The notes: a model not told the origin generated them from the letters alone. Shown: positions 25,030-34,223, numbered from the stretch's first letter. The stretch is 64,000 bases of DNA from RCIO01 sp040880025 (GCA_040880025.1 JBBDJD010000010.1:286715-350714), one strand, 5' to 3'. Made by a program: numbers and translations.

Positions 25030-26058
25030 ATGGCGCGGCCGACGGTAAATGACATCGCCAAAACTGCCGGGGTCAGTCTCGCAACCGTCGATCGCGTAAT
25101 CAATATGCGGCCGGGCGTGCGGGAGAAGACGGTAGCGCGGGTCAGTGCGGCGATCGAACAGCTCGGGTATGTCCGCGACGTCACGGCCGCCAATCTCGCT
25201 CGCCAGCGATTGTACAGGATGGTTTTCGTGCTGCCGGACGCACCGGCCCTGTTTGTCGATGCGTTGCGCGATGCCATTTCTGAGGCAACATCGAGCTCGA
25301 TCGCTGACAGGACGGAAGTGCGGATTATCACTTTTCCCAATGGTAATCCGCACGCACTGGTCAAGTCACTGCGCGCGCTTAGCGCCGACGATACCGACGG
25401 CGTAGCAATCTTTGCTCCCGAAACACCGCATGTGCGCGATGCGATCGCCCGGCTGAAGGCTGATGGCATACCGATTGTCGCTCTTGTATCGGACCTTCCA
25501 AACACCGAACGGGACCATTTCGTCGGCATCGACAATATCGCCGCCGGGCGCACAGCCGGCTTCCTGATGGGAAAATTTATTGGAAAAACAGGGAGTTCCG
25601 TCATGATTCTGGTCAGCTCATTGCAGGCCAGGGATAATGTGGAGAGGCGCCTCGGCTTCGACCAGGTGATGGCGGAATCCTTTCCGCAAATCGAGGTGCT
25701 TCCGTCGCTTGAGAACCATGACGACGATGCCGTCACCGAGCGCCTGGTCTCCGAAATGCTGGAAAGAAGGCACGACATAGCCGGTATCTATTCCGTCGGA
25801 CATGGCAGCCGCGCGCTTGTCGACGTAGTGCGCGAACACGAGCGCCGGAAAGGCATAACGCTCATCGCCCACGAACTGACCCAGGTCACGCGCGAGGCTT
25901 TGCACGACAACCTGATGGATGCCGTGATCAGCCAGGACGTCGGCCACATCGTTCGCAGTGCGTTGCGTGTGCTGCGGGCCAAAAGCGACCGGCGCGACAT
26001 CGTCCAATCGCAGGAGCGTATCCGTATTGAGATCGTTATCCGCGAAAACCTGACCTGA
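25030..26058 (+). CDS. LacI family transcriptional regulator
   Basis: A 342-aa regulator with an N-terminal LacI helix-turn-helix (VNDIAKTAGVSLATVDRVINMRPGV) and a periplasmic-binding-protein-like sugar domain (FVGIDNIAAGRTAGFLMGKF; later FDQVMAESFPQ). GGAGG precedes the ATG. It is immediately upstream of, and co-directional with, a carbohydrate ABC transporter operon whose promoter contains a perfect palindrome at 26147-26162, so it is probably the local repressor, released by the transported sugar or its derivative. Confidence 0.93.
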   Translation: MARPTVNDIAKTAGVSLATVDRVINMRPGVREKTVARVSAAIEQLGYVRDVTAANLARQRLYRMVFVLPDAPALFVDALRDAISEATSSSIADRTEVRIITFPNGNPHALVKSLRALSADDTDGVAIFAPETPHVRDAIARLKADGIPIVALVSDLPNTERDHFVGIDNIAAGRTAGFLMGKFIGKTGSSVMILVSSLQARDNVERRLGFDQVMAESFPQIEVLPSLENHDDDAVTERLVSEMLERRHDIAGIYSVGHGSRALVDVVREHERRKGITLIAHELTQVTREALHDNLMDAVISQDVGHIVRSALRVLRAKSDRRDIVQSQERIRIEIVIRENLT

Positions 26059-26140
26059 TCGCGGCCTCGCGCCAACCGTCTAATACCGGGACATTTGTCG
26101 CGCTTCGAACACCTCACGGGACGCACATACAAAAAACAAA

Positions 26141-26169
26141 TTGACGTGAGGTACGTACCTCATTTAGAT
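26141..26169 (+). promoter_or_regulatory. promoter with 16-bp palindromic operator in the spacer
   Basis: TTGACG (26141-26146) and TTAGAT (26164-26169) are 17 bases apart. The spacer contains the perfect palindrome TGAGGTACGTACCTCA (26147-26162). Repressor bound there would block RNA polymerase. Confidence 0.75.
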
Positions 26170-26214
26170 TGATGTACGTAAACGTTTTGTTTTCGCCTTT
26201 CGGGAGGACCAATC

Positions 26215-27540
26215 ATGAAACGTGCCCACCTGGCATCTGTTGCCGCCATATCGCTTACTGCCGCGTTCGCTTCGAATGCCGCGCAGGCCGAGGACCTTAC
26301 TCTTTGCTGGGCGGCATGGGACCCGGCCAATGCTCTGGTCGAGCTGTCGAAGGATTTCGAGGCTCAGTCCGGTCACAATATGAGCTTCGAATTCGTGCCC
26401 TGGCCGAATTTCGCAGACCGTATGCTCAACGAGCTGAATTCTGGCGGCAAGCTCTGCGATCTGATGATCGGCGACAGCCAGTGGATCGGCGGCTCGGCCG
26501 AAAACGGGCACTACATCAAGCTCAACGACTTCTTCGATGCCAAGGGCATCAAGATGGACGATTTCATCGACGCGACCGTGGTCGGCTATTCTGAATGGCC
26601 GAAGAACACGCCGAACTACTGGGCGCTGCCGGCCTTCGGCGATGTGGTCGGCTGGACCTATCGCAAGGACTGGTTCGAGCGGCCGGAACTGCAGACCGAA
26701 TACAAGGAAAAATACGGTCGCGAGCTTGCCGCGCCGAGCACGTTCGCCGAACTCAAGGACATCGCCGAATTTTTCCAGAACCGCGAGATCGACGGCAAGA
26801 CGGTTTATGGCGCCTCGATCTATACCGAGCGCGGCTCGGAAGGCATCACCATGGGCGCGATGGACGTGCTCTACAGCTTCGGCTTCAAATACGACAACCC
26901 GGACAAGCCTTACGAGATGGACGGCTTTGTCAATTCGCCGGGCGCGGTTGCGGGTCTCGAATACTACAAGGCGCTTTACGATTGCTGCACGCCGCCCGGA
27001 TCATCGAACGGCTATATGTCGGAGGGCATCGACGCCTTCAAGTCGGGACAGGTGGCGATGCAGATGAACTTCGCCTTCACCTGGCCGGGCTTCGAGACCG
27101 ACGCCAATGTCGGCGGCGGCAAGACGGGTTACTTCGCCAATCCCGCCGGCCCCGGCGGCGAGCAGTTCGCCCAGCTCGGTGGACAGGGCATTTCGGTGGT
27201 CTCCTATTCCTCCAAGCAGGACGCCGCGCTTCAATATATCGAGTGGTTCGCAAAGCCCGATGTGCAGGCGAAATGGTGGTCGATGGGCGGCTTTTCCTGT
27301 CTGAAGGCGGTGACGCTGTCGCCCGACTTCCCGGCCAGCCAGCCTTATGCGCAGACCTTTCTCGATTCCATGGCGATCGTGAAGGACTTCTGGGCCGAGC
27401 CAAGCTACGCGACGCTCTTGCAGGACACGCAGAAGCGCTTTCACGACTACGTGGTGGCCGGTCAGGGCACTGCGCAGGAAGCGCTCGACGGCCTGGTCAG
27501 GGACTGGACCGAAAACTTCGAAGACGACGGCAAGATGTAA
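26215..27540 (+). CDS. carbohydrate ABC transporter substrate-binding protein
   Basis: A 441-aa periplasmic extracellular-solute-binding protein (family 1) with a signal peptide (residues 1-24, ending AQAED). Typical features are the aromatic-rich early segment LCWAAWDPANALVEL and the WPKNTPNYWALPAFGDVVGWTYRKDWF segment. It is the first gene after the operator and is separated from the permeases by a strong hairpin (27559-27586). With two permeases, a small membrane protein and two ATPases it mirrors the glycerol system GlpSTPQUV of rhizobia, so GlpV is the closest functional model. Confidence 0.9.
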   Translation: MKRAHLASVAAISLTAAFASNAAQAEDLTLCWAAWDPANALVELSKDFEAQSGHNMSFEFVPWPNFADRMLNELNSGGKLCDLMIGDSQWIGGSAENGHYIKLNDFFDAKGIKMDDFIDATVVGYSEWPKNTPNYWALPAFGDVVGWTYRKDWFERPELQTEYKEKYGRELAAPSTFAELKDIAEFFQNREIDGKTVYGASIYTERGSEGITMGAMDVLYSFGFKYDNPDKPYEMDGFVNSPGAVAGLEYYKALYDCCTPPGSSNGYMSEGIDAFKSGQVAMQMNFAFTWPGFETDANVGGGKTGYFANPAGPGGEQFAQLGGQGISVVSYSSKQDAALQYIEWFAKPDVQAKWWSMGGFSCLKAVTLSPDFPASQPYAQTFLDSMAIVKDFWAEPSYATLLQDTQKRFHDYVVAGQGTAQEALDGLVRDWTENFEDDGKM

Positions 27541-27558
27541 CAGCGTTTCTCCCTCCGG

Positions 27559-27586
27559 CTCCCGCCCGGCGCTTGCCGGGCGGGAG
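27559..27586 (+). other. intercistronic hairpin after the binding-protein gene
   Basis: Perfect 11-bp arms, CTCCCGCCCGG and CCGGGCGGGAG, with a 6-base loop and no U-run. Such hairpins commonly protect the binding-protein message and reduce downstream expression. Confidence 0.65.
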
Positions 27587-27674
27587 AAATCCGGAGCGCG
27601 GAAAGCCGGGCCCACTTCGCTTGCGACCAGCGAGCAAGAACGGGCAGATCGATTCTTGCGAAAGTTTCACAGCC

Positions 27675-28622
27675 ATGTCTGAATCAACGATGGACCGCGT
27701 CGTAGAGGCCACGCCGCAACGGGTCGCGCAAAGCGTGCGCGGACTGAGCGACCGCGCGATCGCGTGGATATTCGTCGCGCCGACCATTTTCCTGCTTCTG
27801 GCAATCAACATCTTCCCGCTGGCCTGGACGATCCGGCTGAGCCTGACGAATTACCGGGCGAACCGCGCGGGCGACGAACTGGAATGGGTGGGGCTGCGCA
27901 ACTACACCCGCATCCTCACCGATCGCGACATCTGGCTGACGATGCAGGCGACGGCGCATTTCCTGATCTGGACGCTGGTCCTCCAGGTCGTGCTGGGCTT
28001 CGCGCTCGCTTATCTGATCAACAAGAAATTCCGCGGCAACGATCTATGGACCACGATCATCGTCCTGCCGATGATGCTGTCGCCGGCGGTGGTGGGAAAC
28101 TTCTGGACCTTCCTCTACCAGCCGCAAATCGGGTTGTTCAATTACGCGGTATCGTTCTTCACGGGCATCGACCCGTCAACTTTTTCGATGATCGGCTCGG
28201 TCGATCTTGCGCCCTGGGCTATCGTCATTGTCGATACCTGGATGTGGACGCCTTTCGTGATGCTGATCTGCCTGGCCGGGCTGCGCTCCATCCCGCCTTA
28301 CATCTATGAAGCCGCAGCAATAGACCGCGCTTCGCCTTGGCGACAGTTCTGGACGATCACCGTGCCGATGGTGCTGCCCTTCCTGATGCTGGCGGTGCTG
28401 TTTCGCGGCATCGAGAACTTCAAGATGTTCGACCTGGTGGTGCAACTCACCGGCGGCGGGCCGGGATCGGTGACCGAACTCACCTCCATCAACCTCAAGC
28501 GCGAGGCGTTTGAAAAATGGCGCACCGGCTATGCATCGGCTTACGCCATCATTCTCTTCGTTACTGTCTTCGGTCTGGCGTCGATCTACGTGAAAGCACT
28601 CAACAAAGTGAAAGAACGATGA
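27675..28622 (+). CDS. sugar ABC transporter permease (MalF/UgpA type)
   Basis: A 315-aa inner-membrane permease with about six spans. The EAA loop is seen as IYEAAAIDRASPWRQFWTITVPMVLP. The ATG at 27675 begins the protein just before the first hydrophobic span; the frame is open further upstream but only as antisense-like sequence over the binding-protein gene. It overlaps the second permease gene by ATGA. Confidence 0.93.
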   Translation: MSESTMDRVVEATPQRVAQSVRGLSDRAIAWIFVAPTIFLLLAINIFPLAWTIRLSLTNYRANRAGDELEWVGLRNYTRILTDRDIWLTMQATAHFLIWTLVLQVVLGFALAYLINKKFRGNDLWTTIIVLPMMLSPAVVGNFWTFLYQPQIGLFNYAVSFFTGIDPSTFSMIGSVDLAPWAIVIVDTWMWTPFVMLICLAGLRSIPPYIYEAAAIDRASPWRQFWTITVPMVLPFLMLAVLFRGIENFKMFDLVVQLTGGGPGSVTELTSINLKREAFEKWRTGYASAYAIILFVTVFGLASIYVKALNKVKER

Positions 28623-29557
28623 GCAGCTATTCCATCACCGAACCGTCGTCGCGGCAAAAATGGACCGCCGGCGCGTTTGTCGTGCTCTACGCGCTGGTCA
28701 CTCTGCTGCCGCTTGTCTGGATCGTCGCCACCGGCTTCAAATCACCGTCGGACGCCATCGCCTATCCGCCGAAAGTGACCTTCGAGCCGACGTTGGAGGG
28801 CTATGTAAACCTTTTCACCACCCGCACGCGGATGAACCCGGAGGCACTTGAGGCACTGGGTCCGCCGCAGACCTGGTACGACACGATCGTGCGGCAATAC
28901 GGCATGGTCATATCTGGCCCTTCGCGCTATGGTGAGCGGTTCATCAACTCGGTCATCATCGGCTTCGGCTCGACCTTCCTCAGCGTGTTCCTCGGCACGC
29001 TCGCCGCCTACGCTTTCAGCCGTTTCAAGGTGCCGCTGAAGGACGACCTTCTCTTCTTCATTCTGTCGACGAGGATGATGCCGCCAATTGCGGTGGCTAT
29101 CCCGATCTTTCTCATGTTCCGAACGCTCGGGCTCTCCGATACCCATCTCGGCATGATCCTGCTCTATACGGCCGTGAACATCTCGCTCGCGGTATGGCTG
29201 CTGAAGGGCTTCATCGACGAAATCCCGCGAGAGTATGAGGAGGCTGCGCTGATCGACGGCTACACGCGCTTCCAGGCCTTCTACAAAGTGGTCCTGCCGC
29301 AGGCAGCGACAGGAATCGCAAGCACGGCCATCTTCTGCCTGATTTTTTCCTGGAACGAATACGCGTTCGCTGTCCTGCTCACATCGGGAACGGCCCAGAC
29401 TGCGCCGCCGTTCATCCCGACCATCATCGGCATCGGCAAGGATTGGCCGGCGGTAGCGGCCGGAGCGACGCTGTTCCTCCTTCCGGTGATGATCTTCACC
29501 ATTCTGCTTCGCAAACACCTGTTGCGTGGCATCACCTTCGGAGCGGTGCGCAAATGA
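28619..29557 (+). CDS. sugar ABC transporter permease (MalG/UgpE type)
   Basis: A 312-aa permease with about six spans and the EAA loop YEEAALIDGYTRFQAFYKVVLPQAA. It forms the membrane channel with the preceding permease. It overlaps both neighbours by four bases, which indicates tightly coupled translation. Confidence 0.93.
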   Translation: MSSYSITEPSSRQKWTAGAFVVLYALVTLLPLVWIVATGFKSPSDAIAYPPKVTFEPTLEGYVNLFTTRTRMNPEALEALGPPQTWYDTIVRQYGMVISGPSRYGERFINSVIIGFGSTFLSVFLGTLAAYAFSRFKVPLKDDLLFFILSTRMMPPIAVAIPIFLMFRTLGLSDTHLGMILLYTAVNISLAVWLLKGFIDEIPREYEEAALIDGYTRFQAFYKVVLPQAATGIASTAIFCLIFSWNEYAFAVLLTSGTAQTAPPFIPTIIGIGKDWPAVAAGATLFLLPVMIFTILLRKHLLRGITFGAVRK

Positions 29558-29742
29558 ACGGGATCATCAACGGATTGCTCCGCTTCAGGCGCGGCCCCTG
29601 GGAAATGCTGGCATCGATCCTCATCGGCCTCGGCGTCGTGATGCTGATGCAGCCCTATCTGATGTGGGCCTATTCCTGGTCGTTCATCGTCACGCTGGTC
29701 GGCACGGTGATGTTCATCGTCGTCAGCCATTTCCGGGAGTAG
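29554..29742 (+). CDS. 62-aa two-span membrane protein, GlpU/DUF2160-like position
   Basis: A small protein with two hydrophobic segments (WEMLASILIGLGVVMLMQPY and SFIVTLVGTVMFIVVSHF). It starts inside the permease stop codon and ends six bases before the ATPase start. Rhizobial glycerol transport operons carry a small membrane protein (GlpU, DUF2160) among permease and ATPase genes. This one sits in the same context, but it is shorter, and homology is not established by eye. Confidence 0.7.
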   Translation: MNGIINGLLRFRRGPWEMLASILIGLGVVMLMQPYLMWAYSWSFIVTLVGTVMFIVVSHFRE

Positions 29743-29747
29743 GTGGA

Positions 29748-30866
29748 ATGGCCGAAATCGCAATCCGCAATCTGCGAAAGGAGTTCGGCGACTTTGTCGC
29801 CGTGCAGGGGTCGGACTTCACCATCCATGACGGCGAATTCTTCATGCTGCTCGGACCCTCGGGCTGCGGCAAGACGACCACGCTGCGCATGATTGCCGGG
29901 CTTGAACTGCCGACGTCCGGTCAGATCCTGCTCGACGGGCACGACGTGGCGCAGATGCCGGCAAGCGCGCGCGACATCGCATTCGTGTTCCAGATGTTCG
30001 CGCTCTACCCGCACATGAACGTGCGGCGGAACATTTCCTATCCGTTGGTCAGCCAGGGAATGCACCGTGCGGATGTCCGGCAGCGCGTTGGCGAAGTCGC
30101 ACGCATCCTCGGTATCGAAGACATACTCGACCGGCCGGTTGGCGCGTTGTCGTCGGGAGATCGCCAGCGTGTGGCTCTCGGCCGCGCCATCGTGCGTGAG
30201 CCGAAGGCGTTTCTGATGGACGAGCCGCTTGGTGCGCTCGATGCCGAGTTTCGAGAGCACATGGCGGAAGAATTGCGGGCGCTGCATGATCGCATGGGCG
30301 CAACCACGGTCTATGTGACGCACGACCAGCTCGAGGCCATGCAGATGGGCGACAAGATCGCCGTCATGAACCATGGCGTCGTCGAGCAATGGGGAACGCC
30401 ACAGGATATCTACGACGACCCCGCGACCATGTTCGTCGCAGATTTCATTGGCTCGCCGCCGATGAATTTCCTGCGCTTTGACGGACCGCTGCAGCCCAGG
30501 GCGGATAGTGCGCCACTTGCGGGCGCTGCCGTGCCGATGCCCCGGCTGGAGCAGCAAACGCATGCTTCCAGGTTTGCGTTGGGCGTCAGGCCCGAACACA
30601 TCAAGCTGGATGACAATGCGGCCTATCGTGGACAGGTTGTTGCCACGGAGTACCTCGGTACGACGCAGATCGTTACGCTCGACACGCCGAACGGCGACGT
30701 CAAGGCGCGCGCCCCGTCAGATCAGCCGGCGCGTGTCGGTGACATGACCGGATTGACCTTGAACACCAAGACGCTTTCGCTGTTTGATGCCGAAACCGGC
30801 GCCAAGCTGATCCTTGACCGGCCGCATCTCGGTACCGTCGGCGTGAGGGAGGCCGCTCATGGCTGA
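29748..30866 (+). CDS. ABC transporter ATP-binding protein, first of two
   Basis: A 372-aa MalK/UgpC-type ATPase: Walker A GPSGCGKTT, Q-loop FVFQMFALYPHMNV, Walker B AFLMDEPLGALDAE, switch VTHDQLEAMQMGD, then a C-terminal TOBE/OB region. The signature is LSSGDRQRVALGRAI rather than LSGGQ. Having two different ATPases for one transporter is the arrangement of GlpS/GlpT. It overlaps the next gene by eight bases. Confidence 0.92.
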   Translation: MAEIAIRNLRKEFGDFVAVQGSDFTIHDGEFFMLLGPSGCGKTTTLRMIAGLELPTSGQILLDGHDVAQMPASARDIAFVFQMFALYPHMNVRRNISYPLVSQGMHRADVRQRVGEVARILGIEDILDRPVGALSSGDRQRVALGRAIVREPKAFLMDEPLGALDAEFREHMAEELRALHDRMGATTVYVTHDQLEAMQMGDKIAVMNHGVVEQWGTPQDIYDDPATMFVADFIGSPPMNFLRFDGPLQPRADSAPLAGAAVPMPRLEQQTHASRFALGVRPEHIKLDDNAAYRGQVVATEYLGTTQIVTLDTPNGDVKARAPSDQPARVGDMTGLTLNTKTLSLFDAETGAKLILDRPHLGTVGVREAAHG

Positions 30867-31854
30867 GGTTGTCCTGCAGGGTGTGTCCAAGTCGTTTGGT
30901 GACATTGACGCCGTTCGCAACGTGACGATGACAGTGCCGGACGGCGCGTTTGTCGTCTTGCTTGGGCCGACTGGTGTCGGGAAGACCACCACACTCAGGC
31001 TCATTTCGGGGCTTGAGACACCCGATGCCGGCGACATCCTAATCGGAGGCCGGAGCGTGATTGCCGACATGCCGGCGCAGCGCAACATCGCGATGGTGTT
31101 TCAGCAATATTCGCTCTATCCCCACCTGACGGTGCGGCAGAACCTCGAATTTCCGCTTCGTTCGCCGATCCTGAACACGCCGCAGAACCAGATTGACCGC
31201 CGCGTGGCCGAGGTGGCCGAGGTTTTGCAGATCGGGCACAAACTCGACAACCGTGCAACGGCGCTATCTGGCGGCGAAATGCAGCGCGTGTCGATCGGCA
31301 GAGCGCTGGTCCGCAATCCGCAAGTCTATCTTATGGACGAACCGCTGAGTTCCCTCGATGCGAAGCTGCGCGCCGACCTTCGGGTCGCGTTGAAACGCAT
31401 TCAGTCCGACCTAGGATCGACCCTGGTCTATGTTACGCACGACCAGGTTGAGGCAATGACCATGGCCACCCATGTCGGCGTTCTCGACCGGGGCCAACTG
31501 GTCCAGTTCGGTACCCCGCGCGAGATCTATGAAAATCCTGTCAGCGTCTACGTCGCGACAAGGCTCGGCCAGCCGCGCATCAATACTTTGCCGGCAGGGG
31601 TCTTCGGCGGAACGCCCGCACGGGCCACTACCATCGCCTTGCGGCCCGAACATATTCGCGAAGGTGAAGGTAAGCCGGCCAGCGTCACCCGCGTGGAGCA
31701 TCTCGGGGATCAGACCCGCCTGCATCTGACGATCGAGAACCATCCGCTGGTTACTCTCGTCGACGCACACACTACCTTGCGGCCCGGCGACACGATTTCG
31801 CTGCGGCCCGAAAAGCCGCTTTATTTTGACGCCCGCGGCGCACGTGTCATTTGA
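30859..31854 (+). CDS. ABC transporter ATP-binding protein, second of two
   Basis: A 331-aa ATPase with Walker A GPTGVGKTT, Q-loop MVFQQYSLYPHLTV, canonical-type signature LSGGEMQRVSIGRAL, Walker B VYLMDEPLSSLDAK, switch VTHDQVEAMTMAT, and a C-terminal TOBE domain. GGGAGG precedes the ATG. It probably forms a heterodimer with the preceding ATPase. The kinase gene follows ten bases later. Confidence 0.92.
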   Translation: MAEVVLQGVSKSFGDIDAVRNVTMTVPDGAFVVLLGPTGVGKTTTLRLISGLETPDAGDILIGGRSVIADMPAQRNIAMVFQQYSLYPHLTVRQNLEFPLRSPILNTPQNQIDRRVAEVAEVLQIGHKLDNRATALSGGEMQRVSIGRALVRNPQVYLMDEPLSSLDAKLRADLRVALKRIQSDLGSTLVYVTHDQVEAMTMATHVGVLDRGQLVQFGTPREIYENPVSVYVATRLGQPRINTLPAGVFGGTPARATTIALRPEHIREGEGKPASVTRVEHLGDQTRLHLTIENHPLVTLVDAHTTLRPGDTISLRPEKPLYFDARGARVI

Positions 31855-31864
31855 GGAGAAACGC

Positions 31865-33511
31865 ATGGCACAGTTCTACAACACGAAAGATACCGTGGTC
31901 ATTGACGCGGTCGACGGTGTCTTGCGCGGTTCGGGCGGGCGGCTCGCCAGGCTCGACGGTTACCCTCACATCAAGGTCGTCGTCCGCACCGACTGGGACA
32001 GGTCAAGAGTAGCGATCGTGTCCGGCGGTGGATCGGGGCACGAACCGGCGCATGCCGGTTTTGTCGGCCAGGGAATGCTGACTGCCGCGGTCTGCGGTGA
32101 TGTCTTTGCTTCGCCATCGGTCGATGCCGTGCTGGCCGCTATTCTTACGGTGACCGGCAAGGCCGGCTGTCTTCTGATTGTGAAGAACTATACCGGCGAC
32201 AGGCTCAATTTCGGCCTTGCCGCCGAGCGCGCCCGCGCCTTCGGCCTCAACGTGAATATGGTCATCGTGGACGATGATATCGCGCTGCCTGACCTGCCGC
32301 AGGCGAGGGGCGTGGCCGGTACGCTGTTTGTGCATAAGGTAGCCGGCGCGCTGGCCGAAGCCGGGCAGGATCTTGAATCGGTCACGTCCGCCGCGCAACG
32401 GGTCATCGACAGCGTCATCTCCATAGGAATGTCGCTCGATACCTGCACGATTCCCGGCTCTCCGAAGGATGACCGCATCCGGCCGGGTCATGCCGAACTC
32501 GGGCTTGGCATTCATGGCGAGGCCGGTGCCGAGCAGGTCATATACAAGGATGCCAAACATGCCATGACGACTGTGGTTGGGCGCCTCGAACGGTCGCTCA
32601 AGCCGGGTCCGCACGTCGCGCTGTTGAACAATCTGGGCAGCACCACCCATCTTGAGATGTCTATCCTCGTCGAACAAATGGCGCGCTCTGCGATTGCCGA
32701 TCAGATCAAGTGGATTGTCGGTCCGGCCGCGATGATGACCTCGCTGGACATGCACGGGTTCTCGCTTTCGCTCATGCCCGTAACCAGGGAAATCGAGAGT
32801 GCCCTGCTGGCCCCCGTGACACCGGTCGCCTGGCCGAGACTCGAAGCATTCGGCGAGGTCGAGACATTTCCATTGCCTGACGGGCTGAAGCCAATTCAGC
32901 CCATGCCGTCGGACCATCCGGCAAGGCGGGACCTCACCCGCAGATGCTGCGAAATCCTGATCGGGGCGGAAGCTGCCCTGAACGCGCTGGATTCGAAGGC
33001 GGGCGACGGCGACACCGGAACGACCCTGGCGACGGCTGCGCGAGCGCTCATGAACGCACTCGACCGCCTGCCGCTGGCCGATGTGACGCAGCTCTATCGC
33101 GCTGTCGGCATGGAACTCAGTCAGACCATGGGTGGCTCTTCCGGCGTTTTGCTGGCGATCTTCTTCACCGCCGCCGGAGATGCGTCTGCTGGCGGCAAGG
33201 ACTGGATTGCATCATTGTCCGCCGGTCTTAATCGTATACGGCAGGTGGGTGGCGCCGAACCGGGCGACCGCACGATGATCGATGCTCTGGTTCCTGCTCT
33301 CGAGGCGCTGCCGCGTGGCGTTGGCGCGGCTGCCAGGGCAGCGCGCGAAGGCGCAGACTTCACCGGCACGATCCGTCGCGCCAAGGCCGGTCGCGCCAGC
33401 TACATTTCGGAAGAGAGGCTCTCGGGCGTCAATGACCCGGGCGCCGAGGCCGTCGCGTGGCTGTTCGAAAATCTGTCTGTTGGAGGCGGTGCCGAACAGG
33501 CGGCGGAATAG
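31865..33511 (+). CDS. dihydroxyacetone kinase, DhaK-DhaL fusion
   Basis: A 548-aa ATP-dependent kinase in which both subunits are fused. The DhaK part (about 1-330) has SGGGSGHEPAHAGFVG and the substrate-binding His in GLGIHGEAGAEQ. The DhaL part (about 350-545) has the nucleotide site GDGDTGTTLATAA and MGGSSGVLLAIFF. It phosphorylates dihydroxyacetone, or in related systems another small ketose. Its place at the end of a GlpSTPQUV-like operon suggests that the imported triose or polyol is fed to glycolysis through it. GAGGAG precedes the ATG. Confidence 0.92.
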   Translation: MAQFYNTKDTVVIDAVDGVLRGSGGRLARLDGYPHIKVVVRTDWDRSRVAIVSGGGSGHEPAHAGFVGQGMLTAAVCGDVFASPSVDAVLAAILTVTGKAGCLLIVKNYTGDRLNFGLAAERARAFGLNVNMVIVDDDIALPDLPQARGVAGTLFVHKVAGALAEAGQDLESVTSAAQRVIDSVISIGMSLDTCTIPGSPKDDRIRPGHAELGLGIHGEAGAEQVIYKDAKHAMTTVVGRLERSLKPGPHVALLNNLGSTTHLEMSILVEQMARSAIADQIKWIVGPAAMMTSLDMHGFSLSLMPVTREIESALLAPVTPVAWPRLEAFGEVETFPLPDGLKPIQPMPSDHPARRDLTRRCCEILIGAEAALNALDSKAGDGDTGTTLATAARALMNALDRLPLADVTQLYRAVGMELSQTMGGSSGVLLAIFFTAAGDASAGGKDWIASLSAGLNRIRQVGGAEPGDRTMIDALVPALEALPRGVGAAARAAREGADFTGTIRRAKAGRASYISEERLSGVNDPGAEAVAWLFENLSVGGGAEQAAE

Positions 33512-34138
33512 AGACTGGCGAATGACGGATGCTGACATGAAATGGCTGCGTCGACAATGATCGCATTCAGGCAGCGGTGACATTGGTCTCTACCGCCGAT
33601 GTGCGTCGCAAGCGCCCGAAACCCTCGGCAAAGCAGTCGGTCGCGCCGCGTGCGACGAAGACAATCTTCGGGTCGATACGGACTTCTCAACGTCCCGGCC
33701 CAGATCCCCAATCCGCTTCAAAACGGGCTTCGATTACGCAAGCTGCTGATTTAACTGGGTCTTTACCATTGCGGAGAGGCATCGCATAACCAGTTTATCA
33801 CATTGATTTTGCAATTATATCTGCACTGTCTGTATCTGATGTTACCCGCAGAATTGCCCAAAAATGCGATGATACCCAGAAGTATCGAGCACTTCGGCCA
33901 ACGCGATCTCCCTGATAGGACGTTTCGCTTTTCGCGGGGCTTGGCGCTCTTGAGCGCGAAGTCGGGAGGGGCCATGTGGGTAACGCTCCGATGTGGGTGT
34001 GGGCAACGGCAGAATCGTTACCCACAAATCGAAGCGTTGCAAGGGGTCGGCAGGTGCCGCTATGAGGAGCCTTTGCCCGCTAACTCATTGAAAAACAATG
34101 GTTGATGTCCCAGTATGTTCACCCTTGAAAAGGGTAAA
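33512..34138. other. non-coding gap with overlapping inverted repeats
   Basis: About 630 bases after the kinase gene with no convincing gene. The notable feature is at 33976-34037. GTGGGTAACG (33976-33985) is inverted at 34016-34025. An overlapping imperfect repeat pairs 33982-33997 with 34021-34037. Two small hairpins at 34086-34100 and 34121-34135 lie downstream of tRNA-Leu on its strand. Confidence 0.5.
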
Positions 34139-34223
34139 TGGTGCCCAGGAGAGGACTCGAACCTCCACGCCTCGCGGCACACGGACCTGAACCGTGCGCG
34201 TCTACCAATTCCGCCACCTGGGC
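34139..34223 (-). tRNA. tRNA-Leu (CAG)
   Basis: An 85-nt tRNA with encoded CCA. The anticodon loop reads TTCAGGT within paired CACGG/CCGTG, the variable arm is long as expected for leucine, and the acceptor GCCCAGG pairs with CCTGGGC. It lies downstream of gpmA on the same strand. Confidence 0.95.

Noticed and set aside
33803..34105. 100-aa plus-strand frame in the gap before tRNA-Leu
   Set aside because: It crosses the inverted repeats, has no ribosome-binding site and resembles nothing.
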